From: Bacteroidota bacterium
Lineage (GTDB): Bacteria > Bacteroidota > Ignavibacteria > UBA10030 > UBA8401
Direction of reading: 5' to 3'
Assembly: GCA_041658205.1 (NCBI GenBank)
Contig: JBBAAO010000001.1
Span: forward strand, 2,823,875-2,887,874
Length of the DNA stretch: 64,000 bases
The position numbers and the translations under genes are program-made. Below, one piece after another: positions 26,270 to 34,590 of this stretch. The notes below the pieces were generated by a model, which was given only the letters and a program-made list of their open reading frames with translations, searched no databases and was not told where the DNA came from. Within the stretch, counting starts at the first letter, position 1. Every line of letters begins with the position of its first letter.

Positions 26270-28624
26270 ATGAAAAACATCTTCTACTATAGTATCATAT
26301 TCTGTTCTTTTGTTTTTGCACAGCAATTAGTGGTGAAGGCGAATGGAGAAACGAAGAACATTGGAACGGCAACGTCTGAGATCGCTATCTCCACCGTGGA
26401 CAATAAGATTGTTGTATCAGAATCGCAAAATGAAATGGTCCGAATAATAATTGAACTGAAAGCCCCCTCCCGCATTGAACAAAAACTGAGTGGTAGACTC
26501 TTTTCGAAAGTATCCGCCAGCAACTCAAAACAGATTCTTATTGCCGATAATGCAACAACCATTGAACGAGAGTTTGAAACGATTATCAACGGATTTGCTG
26601 TCACCACAAAACGAGAAAACATCAACATTATTTCAGCCATGCCCGAAGTAAAATCTGTCTATCCGGATTTAGTTGTGAAATCATTACCGCTCGCGGTACA
26701 ATCTGCCACACCAATTATTCCGCAAAGTTCTACATCCGTCGCTACCGGAAAAGGAATCCGGATCGGAATTATTGACACCGGAATTGATTATGAACATGAA
26801 GCGTTCGGAAAAGGATTCGGTGCAGGACATATTGTTGCCGGCGGTTACGACTTTGTGAATAATGATACTGATCCGTTAGACGATAATGGCCACGGCACAC
26901 ATGTTGCCGGAATCATCGGCGGAAATTCTGCTACCATCAACGGCGTTGCAAAAGATGCACGTTTGTTTGCATACAAAGCGCTCGACCAAAGCGGTAACGG
27001 CACAACATCATCCGTGCTTGCTGCCATTGAACAGGCAATTAAAGACAGCATACAAGTACTTAATTTAAGTCTCGGCACTTCTTCCGGTTCATCGGACGAT
27101 CCGTTGTCCACCGCCGTCAATCGTGCTGTCCAGTCCGGAATTGTTGTTGTGGTAGCTGCAGGAAATACCGGAGAATTTTCCAGCATCAATTCACCCGGTG
27201 TGGCGGAGTTTGCGCTGACCGTGGGAGCTACCGATGTAAATAGCATTGCATCATTCAGTTCAAAAGGTCCTGAGACTGAAAACTACCGCATCAAACCGGA
27301 GATGGTTGCACCCGGAGTAAATATTCTCTCTGCAAAAAAAGGGGGCGGGTATGTACAGATGAGCGGAACATCCATGGCGACGCCGTTTGTAACAGCGTTG
27401 GCAGCCGCAATGCGGGAATTGCATCCGGATTGGAATGCAATACAAATTAAAGATGCACTTATTTCGAATACTGTTGATCTCGGAAGTTCTGTTTTTTCGC
27501 AAGGACACGGGAAGATCAATGAAAATGTCCTGCTCAGCACCGTATTTTCAAGTCCCTCCCAATTAAGCTTTGGATTCAATCCTCCTTCTGAATCGTCTTG
27601 GAAACAGAAAAAAACAGTCACCATTTTCAATAAAAGTACTCAATCGAAAAGATATCAAATGAGTTCCCCCTCAGCAAATCCTGCACTGCAGATTCGATGT
27701 ACTCCACAACTGATTGATATACCGCCGAATGGTTCCGCCATTATCGATGTTGAGCTTGAGACAAATAATCTTTTTCTGAGCAATAATAGCGCCTTCGAAA
27801 ATGGATATTCCGGCAAACTAATTGCACTTGGAACGAGCGATTCCCTCTCCATTCCCTATGTTTTTTTTAAGGGACCAATTCTGCAGCTCCGTTTTAACGA
27901 AACACCGTGGCTGGTAATGATTCACAATAGGAGTAATTTTTCGAAAACGATATCGCCAAAAATAAACTCTGTCTCGATAATCTTGAAGGACGGTATCTAT
28001 GATGTAGTGACATTATTTTATGGTTCACATTATGTCATAACGGAAGGGATTAATGTGAATGGCAAATCGATCAATGATATTGCTAGCTCGGATGCAAAAT
28101 ATCCGGTCTCATTTAAACCAGTTAACGAAAAAGGTGAACAGTTGAGTCTTTCAACTCTTGGCGGCACGTATAGTTATCTTGAAGCAATAGTGCATCAACC
28201 GACCGGTTATGCAATTGTCGGTCTCGGTGGGGGATCAACGAATGCCTACAGCAATAAAACAAAATATTTTTCAACTGTCAGCAAACAGTATGCATACGGT
28301 TATTCAATGACACTGCAGCCAAACAATAAAAAATCATATACGTACGATGTTATCGCCGATTCCGGAATTACATCGGCAATGCCTTTTGTGTTTCAATCAA
28401 ACGACATGAAACATATCGATGTGAAATATAATTTGGAAGCGAATGTTCAGAAGGTTTTTCCCATAACATGGGTATCGTTTATTGGAAAGTTTTCTAGTCT
28501 CAGCGGCACATACTACGACGGCAACGCTGAACCGTTACGTTTCCCATTTGCGCAGGAAGCGTTCTACACTCAACGGATAAAAAAGTTTCCAATTTTTCAT
28601 CAACGCGAGGCGTTTTCGTTTTAA
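26270..28624 (+). CDS. Subtilisin-like (S8) serine protease, secreted
   Basis: A 784-residue protein with a signal peptide (KNIFYYSIIFCSFVFAQ), an I9-type propeptide (about 60-145), and an S8 catalytic domain with D169 (IIDTGIDYEHE), H208 (DNGHGTHVAG) and S368 (MSGTSMATP). The oxyanion Asn region is VVAAGNTGEF. About 370 residues of beta-rich sequence follow. Unlike typical T9SS cargo there is no NYPNPFNP domain at the C terminus: the protein stops at REAFSF only 70 bases before the right-hand copy of the direct repeat. The 3' end may therefore have been truncated when the repeat arrived, or sorting depends on the upstream CTD protein. Confidence 0.92.
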   Translation: MKNIFYYSIIFCSFVFAQQLVVKANGETKNIGTATSEIAISTVDNKIVVSESQNEMVRIIIELKAPSRIEQKLSGRLFSKVSASNSKQILIADNATTIEREFETIINGFAVTTKRENINIISAMPEVKSVYPDLVVKSLPLAVQSATPIIPQSSTSVATGKGIRIGIIDTGIDYEHEAFGKGFGAGHIVAGGYDFVNNDTDPLDDNGHGTHVAGIIGGNSATINGVAKDARLFAYKALDQSGNGTTSSVLAAIEQAIKDSIQVLNLSLGTSSGSSDDPLSTAVNRAVQSGIVVVVAAGNTGEFSSINSPGVAEFALTVGATDVNSIASFSSKGPETENYRIKPEMVAPGVNILSAKKGGGYVQMSGTSMATPFVTALAAAMRELHPDWNAIQIKDALISNTVDLGSSVFSQGHGKINENVLLSTVFSSPSQLSFGFNPPSESSWKQKKTVTIFNKSTQSKRYQMSSPSANPALQIRCTPQLIDIPPNGSAIIDVELETNNLFLSNNSAFENGYSGKLIALGTSDSLSIPYVFFKGPILQLRFNETPWLVMIHNRSNFSKTISPKINSVSIILKDGIYDVVTLFYGSHYVITEGINVNGKSINDIASSDAKYPVSFKPVNEKGEQLSLSTLGGTYSYLEAIVHQPTGYAIVGLGGGSTNAYSNKTKYFSTVSKQYAYGYSMTLQPNNKKSYTYDVIADSGITSAMPFVFQSNDMKHIDVKYNLEANVQKVFPITWVSFIGKFSSLSGTYYDGNAEPLRFPFAQEAFYTQRIKKFPIFHQREAFSF

Positions 28625-29138
28625 CGGCACGACACACATCAAAGATTTGTAAAATCGGATTTTTACAATTATAGTATTCGCTACAAAAAGCCACACTTGT
28701 CCAAAATACATAGATAAAAACAACAAGAATCTTCACTCTCTTCTTTTCTTGACGGAGCAAGAAAAGAAGCAAAAGAACTCCTTGCGAAATTTAACGCGCG
28801 CGATGAATCCCGTTCGCTCTTGCCCGTTGATGGCGCGAATCGCGCCATCAAAAGTCCCGTCATTCATCGCCTTCCCATTCGCTCAGTCCTCCGAAATTTC
28901 GCACCCACACACTTTAATACGATCTCCAAAATACAACGAAGAGTCTTACTAATTGTTATCAAAATATTTTTACCCAATTTGAGATACTATGGCCGATTTT
29001 GTATTCGTTTACGATTTATTTTGGACAGCTGTGACAAAAAACACTAAGACACAAAATAATATTAATTTTTGAGTGGTGGTTTAATTCTCTTTTTGTGTGC
29101 TTTGGTGCTTGTGGCATTTTTAAATTAGTCTCGGAATG
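28625..29138. other. Intergenic region mostly filled by the right repeat copy
   Basis: Bases 28695-29033 are the direct repeat. The remainder, 29034-29138, is AT-rich with no gene. Frames such as 28749-28952 belong to the repeat and have the same non-genic translation as in the left copy. Confidence 0.5.
28695..29033. repeat. 340-bp direct repeat, right copy
   Basis: Closely matches 25133-25472 over its whole length with scattered substitutions. The internal hairpin GATGGCGCG-AAT-CGCGCCATC is at 28829-28849 and is fully conserved. With the left copy it brackets the sigma-54 promoter, the CTD protein and the subtilisin. Confidence 0.85.
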
Positions 29139-29732
29139 TTAAAATTTCTCAGGGATCTCTCCCGGTATAAACTTGAGAGACTCGGAGTTTAAACAATATC
29201 GGAGCCCGGTCGGACGGGGCCCATCTTCAAAAACATGTCCCAAATGGGCGTCGCATCGAGCGCAATTAATCTCGACACGATGCATGCCATAACTCAGATC
29301 TGTTTTTTCATCTACGTGATCTTTCATTACTGGCTGGAAGAAGCTTGGCCACCCGGTACCCGAATCGAACTTTGCATTCGATGCAAAGAGAGGTAGGTCG
29401 CAGCAAACACACAGGTAAATTCCTTCTTTCTTGTGATCATAAAATGCACCGCAGAATGCCCGTTCCGTCCCTGCTTCACGAGCAACAGCATATGTTTCCT
29501 GCGGGAGTAATTTCTTCCACTCCGCTTCGGTCTTTACTACTTTTGGCATTCCCTTCTTATAAACATCTTTCAAATATTCTGTAATCGGTTTCATGGCTGC
29601 ATCCTTTTGTGTGGGTGGATATTTTCTTTTTTGGATCATACTTGCTATAGGTTTCTCCGCATAGGCGGCAACAAAAACTACGATGAAAATGCCGACAAGT
29701 ATGATCAACGATATTATGGTTTGACGATTCAT
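29139..29732 (-). CDS. msrB: Peptide-methionine (R)-S-oxide reductase, membrane-anchored
   Basis: Reduces methionine-R-sulfoxide in proteins. The start at 29732 gives an N-terminal membrane helix (about 6-24, no clear cleavage site), placing the catalytic domain in the periplasm. The MsrB domain shows both structural zinc CxxC pairs (CVCCDLP and CARCDAHLGHVFEDG), the FDSGTGWPSF motif and the catalytic Cys in RYCLNSESLKF. A longer frame to 29807 passes through a hairpin region and is not preferred. It is a single gene, downstream of three hairpins that separate it from the oxidoreductase operon. Confidence 0.93.
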   Translation of the reverse strand: MNRQTIISLIILVGIFIVVFVAAYAEKPIASMIQKRKYPPTQKDAAMKPITEYLKDVYKKGMPKVVKTEAEWKKLLPQETYAVAREAGTERAFCGAFYDHKKEGIYLCVCCDLPLFASNAKFDSGTGWPSFFQPVMKDHVDEKTDLSYGMHRVEINCARCDAHLGHVFEDGPRPTGLRYCLNSESLKFIPGEIPEKF

Positions 29733-29796
29733 TCTGTTTTTCCTTTCACACTCTACAACACACCCATACGTAAATATGTTCTCCCATAATGATAAC

Positions 29797-29824
29797 AAAA
29801 GTCTCACAAAAATGTGAGACTTTT
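29797..29824. terminator. Hairpin upstream of msrB
   Basis: A perfect 12-bp stem, AAAAGTCTCACA with TGTGAGACTTTT, around loop AAAA. It has T-runs on both strands and could be a bidirectional terminator or a leader structure for msrB, which starts 65 bases away on the minus strand. Confidence 0.55.
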
Positions 29825-29827
29825 AAT

Positions 29828-29870
29828 AACACAAATCCCCGAAATCTTGGAGATTTCGGGGATTTGTGTT
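29828..29870. repeat. Perfect 19-bp inverted repeat
   Basis: AACACAAATCCCCGAAATC pairs perfectly with GATTTCGGGGATTTGTGTT around loop TTGGA. The core resembles the terminator hairpin at 3376-3420. It may be a terminator or a member of a palindromic repeat family. Confidence 0.7.
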
Positions 29871-29884
29871 GAAGATATCAGGAT

Positions 29885-29912
29885 AAAAAAAAGACCGGCT
29901 TGTGCCGGTCTT
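29885..29912 (-). terminator. Rho-independent terminator of the oxidoreductase operon
   Basis: On the minus strand AAGACCGGC-ACAA-GCCGGTCTT followed by TTTTTTATCC. It lies 33 bases after the stop codon at 29945 and closes the korDABC-type operon. Confidence 0.85.
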
Positions 29913-29944
29913 GTACTCACCAATTTCCACTCTTCTCAATGTAT

Positions 29945-30232
29945 TCAATGTATTTTTTTAGATGGAGGGGTATGTGGCTCAAAACTGGAAGATATTCCTT
30001 CCAAAATATGTACCCGCGCACGGATTTCATTCAATTTCTGCATAATGGTCATCACGCGCTCACTGCTGTTTTCCGCCAGATCGGTCATAAAATCTTTAAT
30101 ATTATCATCGTCGCATTGTCGTAATGTCTCCTCGCACAATCGAACGATCTCTGATTCCATTTGCAATGCTTTTGTTAACGCTGTGCAAGTATTGCGGCAG
30201 TTATGTTCGCAGAAAAAATCATTGAATTTCAT
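29945..30232 (-). CDS. Small Cys-containing helical protein at the end of the oxidoreductase operon
   Basis: A 95-residue protein I do not recognise. The ATG overlaps the gamma-subunit stop codon (ATGA), so it is translationally coupled and most likely a real gene. The N terminus has FFCEHNCRNTC (three Cys in nine residues) and a further Cys pair in LCEETLRQC; the remainder is predicted helical with an acidic patch CDDDNIKDF, resembling a short four-helix or ferritin-like fold in outline. It could be an accessory, assembly or electron-transfer factor for the adjacent enzyme. It is not a ferredoxin because the CxxCxxC pattern is missing. Confidence 0.75.
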   Translation of the reverse strand: MKFNDFFCEHNCRNTCTALTKALQMESEIVRLCEETLRQCDDDNIKDFMTDLAENSSERVMTIMQKLNEIRARVHILEGISSSFEPHTPPSKKIH

Positions 30233-30807
30233 ATGACCTCCTCTTTCAAAGTGGATTGAACATTCGACGATGCAAATTGCTGACCGGCATACAATGCTTC
30301 TTCATTCAACGGTATCAAATGATGATGTCGTTCCGGCAGAACTTCTTTTAGTGCTTGGATAACATTTGCAATGCTGACAATAGGACGGCGTTCAAGGAAT
30401 GCGCCAAGCAGGATCATGTTCGCCACTTGTTTCTTTCCCATCTTTACTGCTTCAGCGATTGCTGGAATCATTAACACATCAATATCTTTACGATTGCTGG
30501 GTGTGATAATGGTGGATTCTTCACATAACAACAAACCACCCGGTTTTACTTTTGCGTCAAATTTTTCAAGTGAGGGTTGATTAAGAATTATTGCCGAATC
30601 GAATGTCGTAACAATTGGTGAGCTGACTTTCTTCGGCGAAACAATAACGATGCAATTTGCCGTACCGCCTCGCATTTCAGGTCCGTACGCAGGCATCCAG
30701 CTGACTTCTTTTCCCTCTTTCATTGCAGAGTAAGAGATAATCTGTCCCATAGACAGAACACCTTGTCCTCCGAATCCTGCAATGATAATTTCTTGGTTCT
30801 GTTCCAT
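30229..30807 (-). CDS. korC: 2-oxoacid:ferredoxin oxidoreductase, gamma subunit
   Basis: The gamma (catalytic-accessory) subunit, about 192 residues, with the family N terminus IIIAGFGGQGVLSMGQ and the conserved SWMPAYGPEMRGGTANC. The start ATG at 30807 follows a GAGGA ribosome binding site. An ATG at 30825 overlaps the beta-subunit stop (ATGA) and is also possible. Together with the delta, alpha and beta subunits it forms the cytosolic complex that converts a 2-oxoacid and CoA to the acyl-CoA, CO2 and reduced ferredoxin. Confidence 0.9.
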   Translation of the reverse strand: MEQNQEIIIAGFGGQGVLSMGQIISYSAMKEGKEVSWMPAYGPEMRGGTANCIVIVSPKKVSSPIVTTFDSAIILNQPSLEKFDAKVKPGGLLLCEESTIITPSNRKDIDVLMIPAIAEAVKMGKKQVANMILLGAFLERRPIVSIANVIQALKEVLPERHHHLIPLNEEALYAGQQFASSNVQSTLKEEVI

Positions 30808-30821
30808 AATGTCCTCTTTTA

Positions 30822-31592
30822 TCATTTCAGTGATGCGGGGACTTTAATGTCTCCCGGTGGATAATACGGAAACATGTTCTTTTCCATCCATTCATTGGAT
30901 TCAAGCGGTGTCATTTTCCATCCCGAAGGACAGTTGGAAACCACCTCGATGAAACATGTTCCTTTTTTTTGTTTCTGAAACTCAAATGACGCTTTGAATG
31001 CTTTTTTCAATTTCCGTACCGCGGTAGGTGTGTGGACGGAATGCCGTGCAACATAATATGCTCCTGGAAGCTGAGCAATTAATTCCGTCATCTTCAGCGG
31101 ATAGCCCATTTTGTGTTCATCTCTTCCGTAAGGGGATGTTGAAGTAATCATTCCGCACAACGATGTCGGCGCCATTTGACCGCCGGTCATTCCATAGATG
31201 CCGTTATTAATGAACACCATCAGAATATTTTCACCGCGATTTATTGTGTGAATTGTTTCACCTGTGCCGATTGCGGCTAGATCTCCGTCTCCTTGATATG
31301 AAAAAACATATTTATCAGGAAGAACTCTCCTCACTCCGGTTGCTACTGCGCTTGCCCGACCGTGTGCCGCTTCCTGCATATCCACGTTCATATAATGGTA
31401 TGCAAAGACGGAACAACCAACCGGTGCAACACCGACAGTCTGTTCTGCAATTCCCATCTCGTCGATCACTTCCATCAGAATTTTATGAACTACACCATGA
31501 CCACAGCCAGGGCAGTAATGCATCGGTGTGTCGGTAAGTGTTATGGGTTTATGATAGACAACTTCCATTTGATCGTTCACTATCATGCTCAT
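30822..31592 (-). CDS. korB: 2-oxoacid:ferredoxin oxidoreductase, beta subunit (TPP-binding)
   Basis: Carries the thiamine-diphosphate site: MHYCPGCGHGVVHK near the N terminus (with a Cys pair typical of the cluster-binding beta subunit), GDGDLAAIGTGE and NNGIYGMTGGQ for Mg/TPP binding. The start at 31592 (MSMIVNDQ) overlaps the alpha-subunit stop as ATGA; a 120-base longer frame runs inside the alpha gene and is rejected. The protein is 256 residues. The substrate could be 2-oxoglutarate (Kor) or branched-chain 2-oxoacids (Vor); the sequence does not decide. Confidence 0.92.
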   Translation of the reverse strand: MSMIVNDQMEVVYHKPITLTDTPMHYCPGCGHGVVHKILMEVIDEMGIAEQTVGVAPVGCSVFAYHYMNVDMQEAAHGRASAVATGVRRVLPDKYVFSYQGDGDLAAIGTGETIHTINRGENILMVFINNGIYGMTGGQMAPTSLCGMITSTSPYGRDEHKMGYPLKMTELIAQLPGAYYVARHSVHTPTAVRKLKKAFKASFEFQKQKKGTCFIEVVSNCPSGWKMTPLESNEWMEKNMFPYYPPGDIKVPASLK

Positions 31593-32698
31593 AAATACCC
31601 CGCCGATTGATTCATGTTCTGTTGCTTTTCGGAAATTGCTTCCACTTCCAGCATGATCTCTTCCGGTGTGGGTATCATTCCTCCCATACGTCCTTTGAAA
31701 TAGACAGGACATTTTCCATTCACGGCAAGACGAACATCTTCCACCATTTGTCCGGCATTCATCTCCACCGTAAGGAACATCCTCATCGGATCAGCAAATG
31801 ATGCAATGATCTCAGTCGGGAACGGATACAATGTAATCGGACGAATTATGCCAACGTTGATTCCTTTTGCTCTGGCAATATCCATCACTTTGTTGCAGAC
31901 ACGTGCTGTTAATCCGAACGCAACTAGAATAATATCGGCATCGTTCGTATTGATCAATTCACAACGGACTTCTTGCTTTAATTTTCTGTACTTGTCCTGC
32001 AAATGGAGATTAATCAATTCCATTTTATCGGGCTCAATGTGAAGCGAGGTAATATAATTTCGCTCACGTGATGCTGGCTTACCAACCGTGGCCCATGGCG
32101 TTTCCTTTTTGGGAAGTGTACCGCTCTTCGGTAAATACACTTTTTCCATCATCTGTCCCAGGGCACCATCGGCAAGAATCATCGCAGGCATTCTGTACTC
32201 TTCGGCAAGACGAAATCCGTCAAAAACAAAATCTGCCATCTCTTGCACCGACGAAGGAGCAAGAACGATCAAATGATAATCACCGTGCCCTCCTCCTTTC
32301 ACTGCTTGAAAATAATCACCTTGCGACGGCTGAATCGTTCCAAGGCCAGGACCGCCACGCTGTACATTGACGATAAGGCACGGCAATTCAGATGCAGCGA
32401 TATACGAAATTCCTTCCTGCATTAAACTAATTCCGGGACTGGAGGATGTGGTCATCACTCGTGCACCTGCACCTGCCGCTCCGTAAACCATATTGATGGA
32501 AGCGACTTCGCTTTCGGCTTGAAGGACAACTACATCGTTATGCTGCGGAGCTTTTTCTGCCAGGTATTCTAGGATCTCGGATTGCGGAGTGATGGGATAA
32601 CCAAAATATGCTTGAAGTCCTGCACGAAACGATGCCTCGGCAAGAGCTTCATTCCCCTTCATTAACTTTGGGGATTCATCATGCTGTATGTTGACCAT
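31589..32698 (-). CDS. korA: 2-oxoacid:ferredoxin oxidoreductase, alpha subunit
   Basis: A 369-residue alpha subunit with FGYPITPQSEILEYLAE, the QAESEVASINMVYGAAGAG loop, TSSSPGISLMQEGISY, and the substrate-domain sequence PSQGDYFQAVKGGGHGDY. The start is the ATG at 32698 with a GGAAG ribosome binding site. In public annotation this family is named either 2-oxoglutarate ferredoxin oxidoreductase KorA or 3-methyl-2-oxobutanoate dehydrogenase VorB; I use the Kor name by operon layout only. It lies 16 bases after the ferredoxin gene. Confidence 0.9.
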   Translation of the reverse strand: MVNIQHDESPKLMKGNEALAEASFRAGLQAYFGYPITPQSEILEYLAEKAPQHNDVVVLQAESEVASINMVYGAAGAGARVMTTSSSPGISLMQEGISYIAASELPCLIVNVQRGGPGLGTIQPSQGDYFQAVKGGGHGDYHLIVLAPSSVQEMADFVFDGFRLAEEYRMPAMILADGALGQMMEKVYLPKSGTLPKKETPWATVGKPASRERNYITSLHIEPDKMELINLHLQDKYRKLKQEVRCELINTNDADIILVAFGLTARVCNKVMDIARAKGINVGIIRPITLYPFPTEIIASFADPMRMFLTVEMNAGQMVEDVRLAVNGKCPVYFKGRMGGMIPTPEEIMLEVEAISEKQQNMNQSAGYL

Positions 32699-32714
32699 TG
32701 CTTCTTCCTTTCTT

Positions 32715-32975
32715 TTACGCTGCCTGAGCGGCAACAAGAGAGTGAGAAGCACGTTTGGTTGATTTTGATTCTCGGTAGACCGTAATCGCCGAATCAGGGC
32801 ATACTAACGCACAGTTTGTGCATCCTGTGCAGTTATTTTGTATTAACTGGGCAAAACGGTAACCTTTGTGATTGATGGATGACGATAACCCAAGACTTTC
32901 CTGGGGGCAGGATGCGATACAAAGTTCGCATCCTTTACAAATTTCTGTGGCAATAGTGACTGTACCGGAAATCAT
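32715..32975 (-). CDS. korD: 2-oxoacid:ferredoxin oxidoreductase, delta subunit (2x[4Fe-4S] ferredoxin)
   Basis: An 86-residue dicluster ferredoxin: CKGCELCIASCP and CTGCTNCALVCP provide two CxxCxxCxxxCP cluster sites. It is the first gene of the leftward operon korD-A-B-C plus a small protein, all closely spaced or overlapping. It transfers electrons from the thiamine subunit to external ferredoxin. A TGGCAC-N5-TTGA element 38-53 bases upstream may be its promoter. Confidence 0.92.
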   Translation of the reverse strand: MISGTVTIATEICKGCELCIASCPQESLGLSSSINHKGYRFAQLIQNNCTGCTNCALVCPDSAITVYRESKSTKRASHSLVAAQAA

Positions 32976-33519
32976 ACAAACTCCCTATAATAATTTAATT
33001 GTACAGGTAACACTCAATTATAGTGCCACGGGAATTTTATCGTTTTTACGGTAAAAATTTATGTTTTCCTTGTTTCCTATTTGCATAAACAGGAAGCAGA
33101 AAAGAGGATTCCTATAAAGAGAAATTCAACTGTTTTCTATTGATAAACATGAAATTCAAAAACTCTTCGAAGTGATGAATTCTTAGACAAATATGAGTGC
33201 TAAGGGAACTGTTTTTTCAATTTTAATAAGAGCGTTTTGTCTGAATTATTCCTGGATCATGTATTCAGGAGAAATCAAAGCAGCAAAGATCATTTCGATC
33301 ATCCGTAACCACCTCAGACGAATCAACGACGACGCTCTTTGTGCTACACCAAGTATTCGATGAAAATATAAAAGAGAAGAGAAACACTATTGCTAAATGT
33401 ACTTCACTTTAATATTTTACGACGTTCAATCGCTCTCTCAATGTTATTCCCTCCCCAATAGAAAATTCATTGGAAGTACTGCACCGTACTACACTCACAC
33501 ATTACAAGGAGTAACCGTT
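32976..33519. promoter_or_regulatory. Divergent region upstream of the oxidoreductase operon and the TPR gene
   Basis: On the minus strand at 33013-33028, TGGCAC-TATAA-TTGAG has a perfect sigma-54 -24 element and a weak -12 (TTGA). The same TTGA variant occurs before the giant kinase gene. The region 33030-33500 shows no other gene or repeat. AAGGA at 33506-33510 is the ribosome binding site of the TPR gene. Confidence 0.4.
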
Positions 33520-34563
33520 ATGAAAAAAATAATTCTATTGTTTCTGGTAATAGCATTTTCCGCATTCGTACTCAATGCTCAAACACCACAATTGAAACGA
33601 TCTTCACCAAAAGCAAAACCTACTGTTCCTTCAATAAAAAAATCCACTGGAAAAAGCTCGAAACAATTAGCAGAAATAAAACAGTGGGAAGAAGTAATGA
33701 TATCAGCAGGCAATAATGAACAATATGATACGGTCGAGGTGTACGCCGGAAAAATTCTTTCGAAAGATAACGCCAATGCTATGGCGTTGTACGAACTTGG
33801 AAATGCATTTAAACAACGGAGAATAAAACTAGACAGCGCAAAGGTTTTATTTGAAATGACCATTCGGTATACACCGACACATTTTCGCGCGTATGGTGAT
33901 CTGGCAGTACTACTCGAAGAAGGCGGAAATACTGTTCAAGCAATTGAGATGGCAAGAAAAGGAATCGAGCTTGGCACTTCAGAGTCTGGCAATGTTGCAA
34001 TCGCGTATAAAAATCTCGGCGGATATTTTATTAAGACTATGCAATATGACAGTGCAATTGTTGCGTATAACAATGCCATCAGAATTAATCCACAATATGT
34101 CAATGCATACTATGATCTTGGTTATGCCAATAGCAAATTAAAATTATACGCTGATGCTGCTGATGCATTTGAACATGTTATCGATTTGGCACCAAATGAC
34201 GAATCACTGAAATTTTCCTCACTGAAATATTTGGCGTGGTATTATGGCGGGGAAAAAGGATCAAACATGACCAAAGCGGTGAAATACGCGGAACTGGGTG
34301 TTAAGATGAATCCGGGCGAAGAAGAATTTGTTTTTGTCCTTGCGGATAAATATCAAAGCGACGGGAATTGGTACGGATATCTTGAAGTCTATAAAGGCCT
34401 CTCGAATGCAAATCAAAACGATAATAAAGCTCCTCAAGCTGTTGCGTATGCCTATCAGCAACTTGGAAATCAAACCGATGCGTTGGTCTGGCTTAAAATT
34501 GCCGCACGGCGCGGGAACGAAACGGCTCAAAATGCATTGCGCAATGCAGGAGTCGATTGGTAA
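33520..34563 (+). CDS. Exported TPR-repeat protein
   Basis: 347 residues. The ATG at 33520 (AAGGA nine bases upstream) begins a clear signal peptide (KKIILLFLVIAFSAFVLNAQ); a longer frame to 33397 is not preferred. After a basic Ser/Pro/Lys-rich linker come about five TPR-like helical repeats, for example AMALYELGNAFKQRR, AYKNLGGYFIKTMQYDSA, AYYDLGYANSKLKLYADA and AYAYQQLGNQTDALVWLK. It ends with a SEL1-like AARRGNETAQNALR. It is probably a periplasmic protein-protein scaffold. The caspase gene follows 27 bases later on the same strand, so the two probably share a transcript and function. Confidence 0.85.
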   Translation: MKKIILLFLVIAFSAFVLNAQTPQLKRSSPKAKPTVPSIKKSTGKSSKQLAEIKQWEEVMISAGNNEQYDTVEVYAGKILSKDNANAMALYELGNAFKQRRIKLDSAKVLFEMTIRYTPTHFRAYGDLAVLLEEGGNTVQAIEMARKGIELGTSESGNVAIAYKNLGGYFIKTMQYDSAIVAYNNAIRINPQYVNAYYDLGYANSKLKLYADAADAFEHVIDLAPNDESLKFSSLKYLAWYYGGEKGSNMTKAVKYAELGVKMNPGEEEFVFVLADKYQSDGNWYGYLEVYKGLSNANQNDNKAPQAVAYAYQQLGNQTDALVWLKIAARRGNETAQNALRNAGVDW

Positions 34564-34590
34564 ATCTTTATTTAAGGATAAGGAATTTTT

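Noticed and set aside
31593..31712. N-terminal extension of the beta subunit
   Set aside because: It lies inside the alpha gene in another frame; the ATGA overlap at 31592 gives the natural start.
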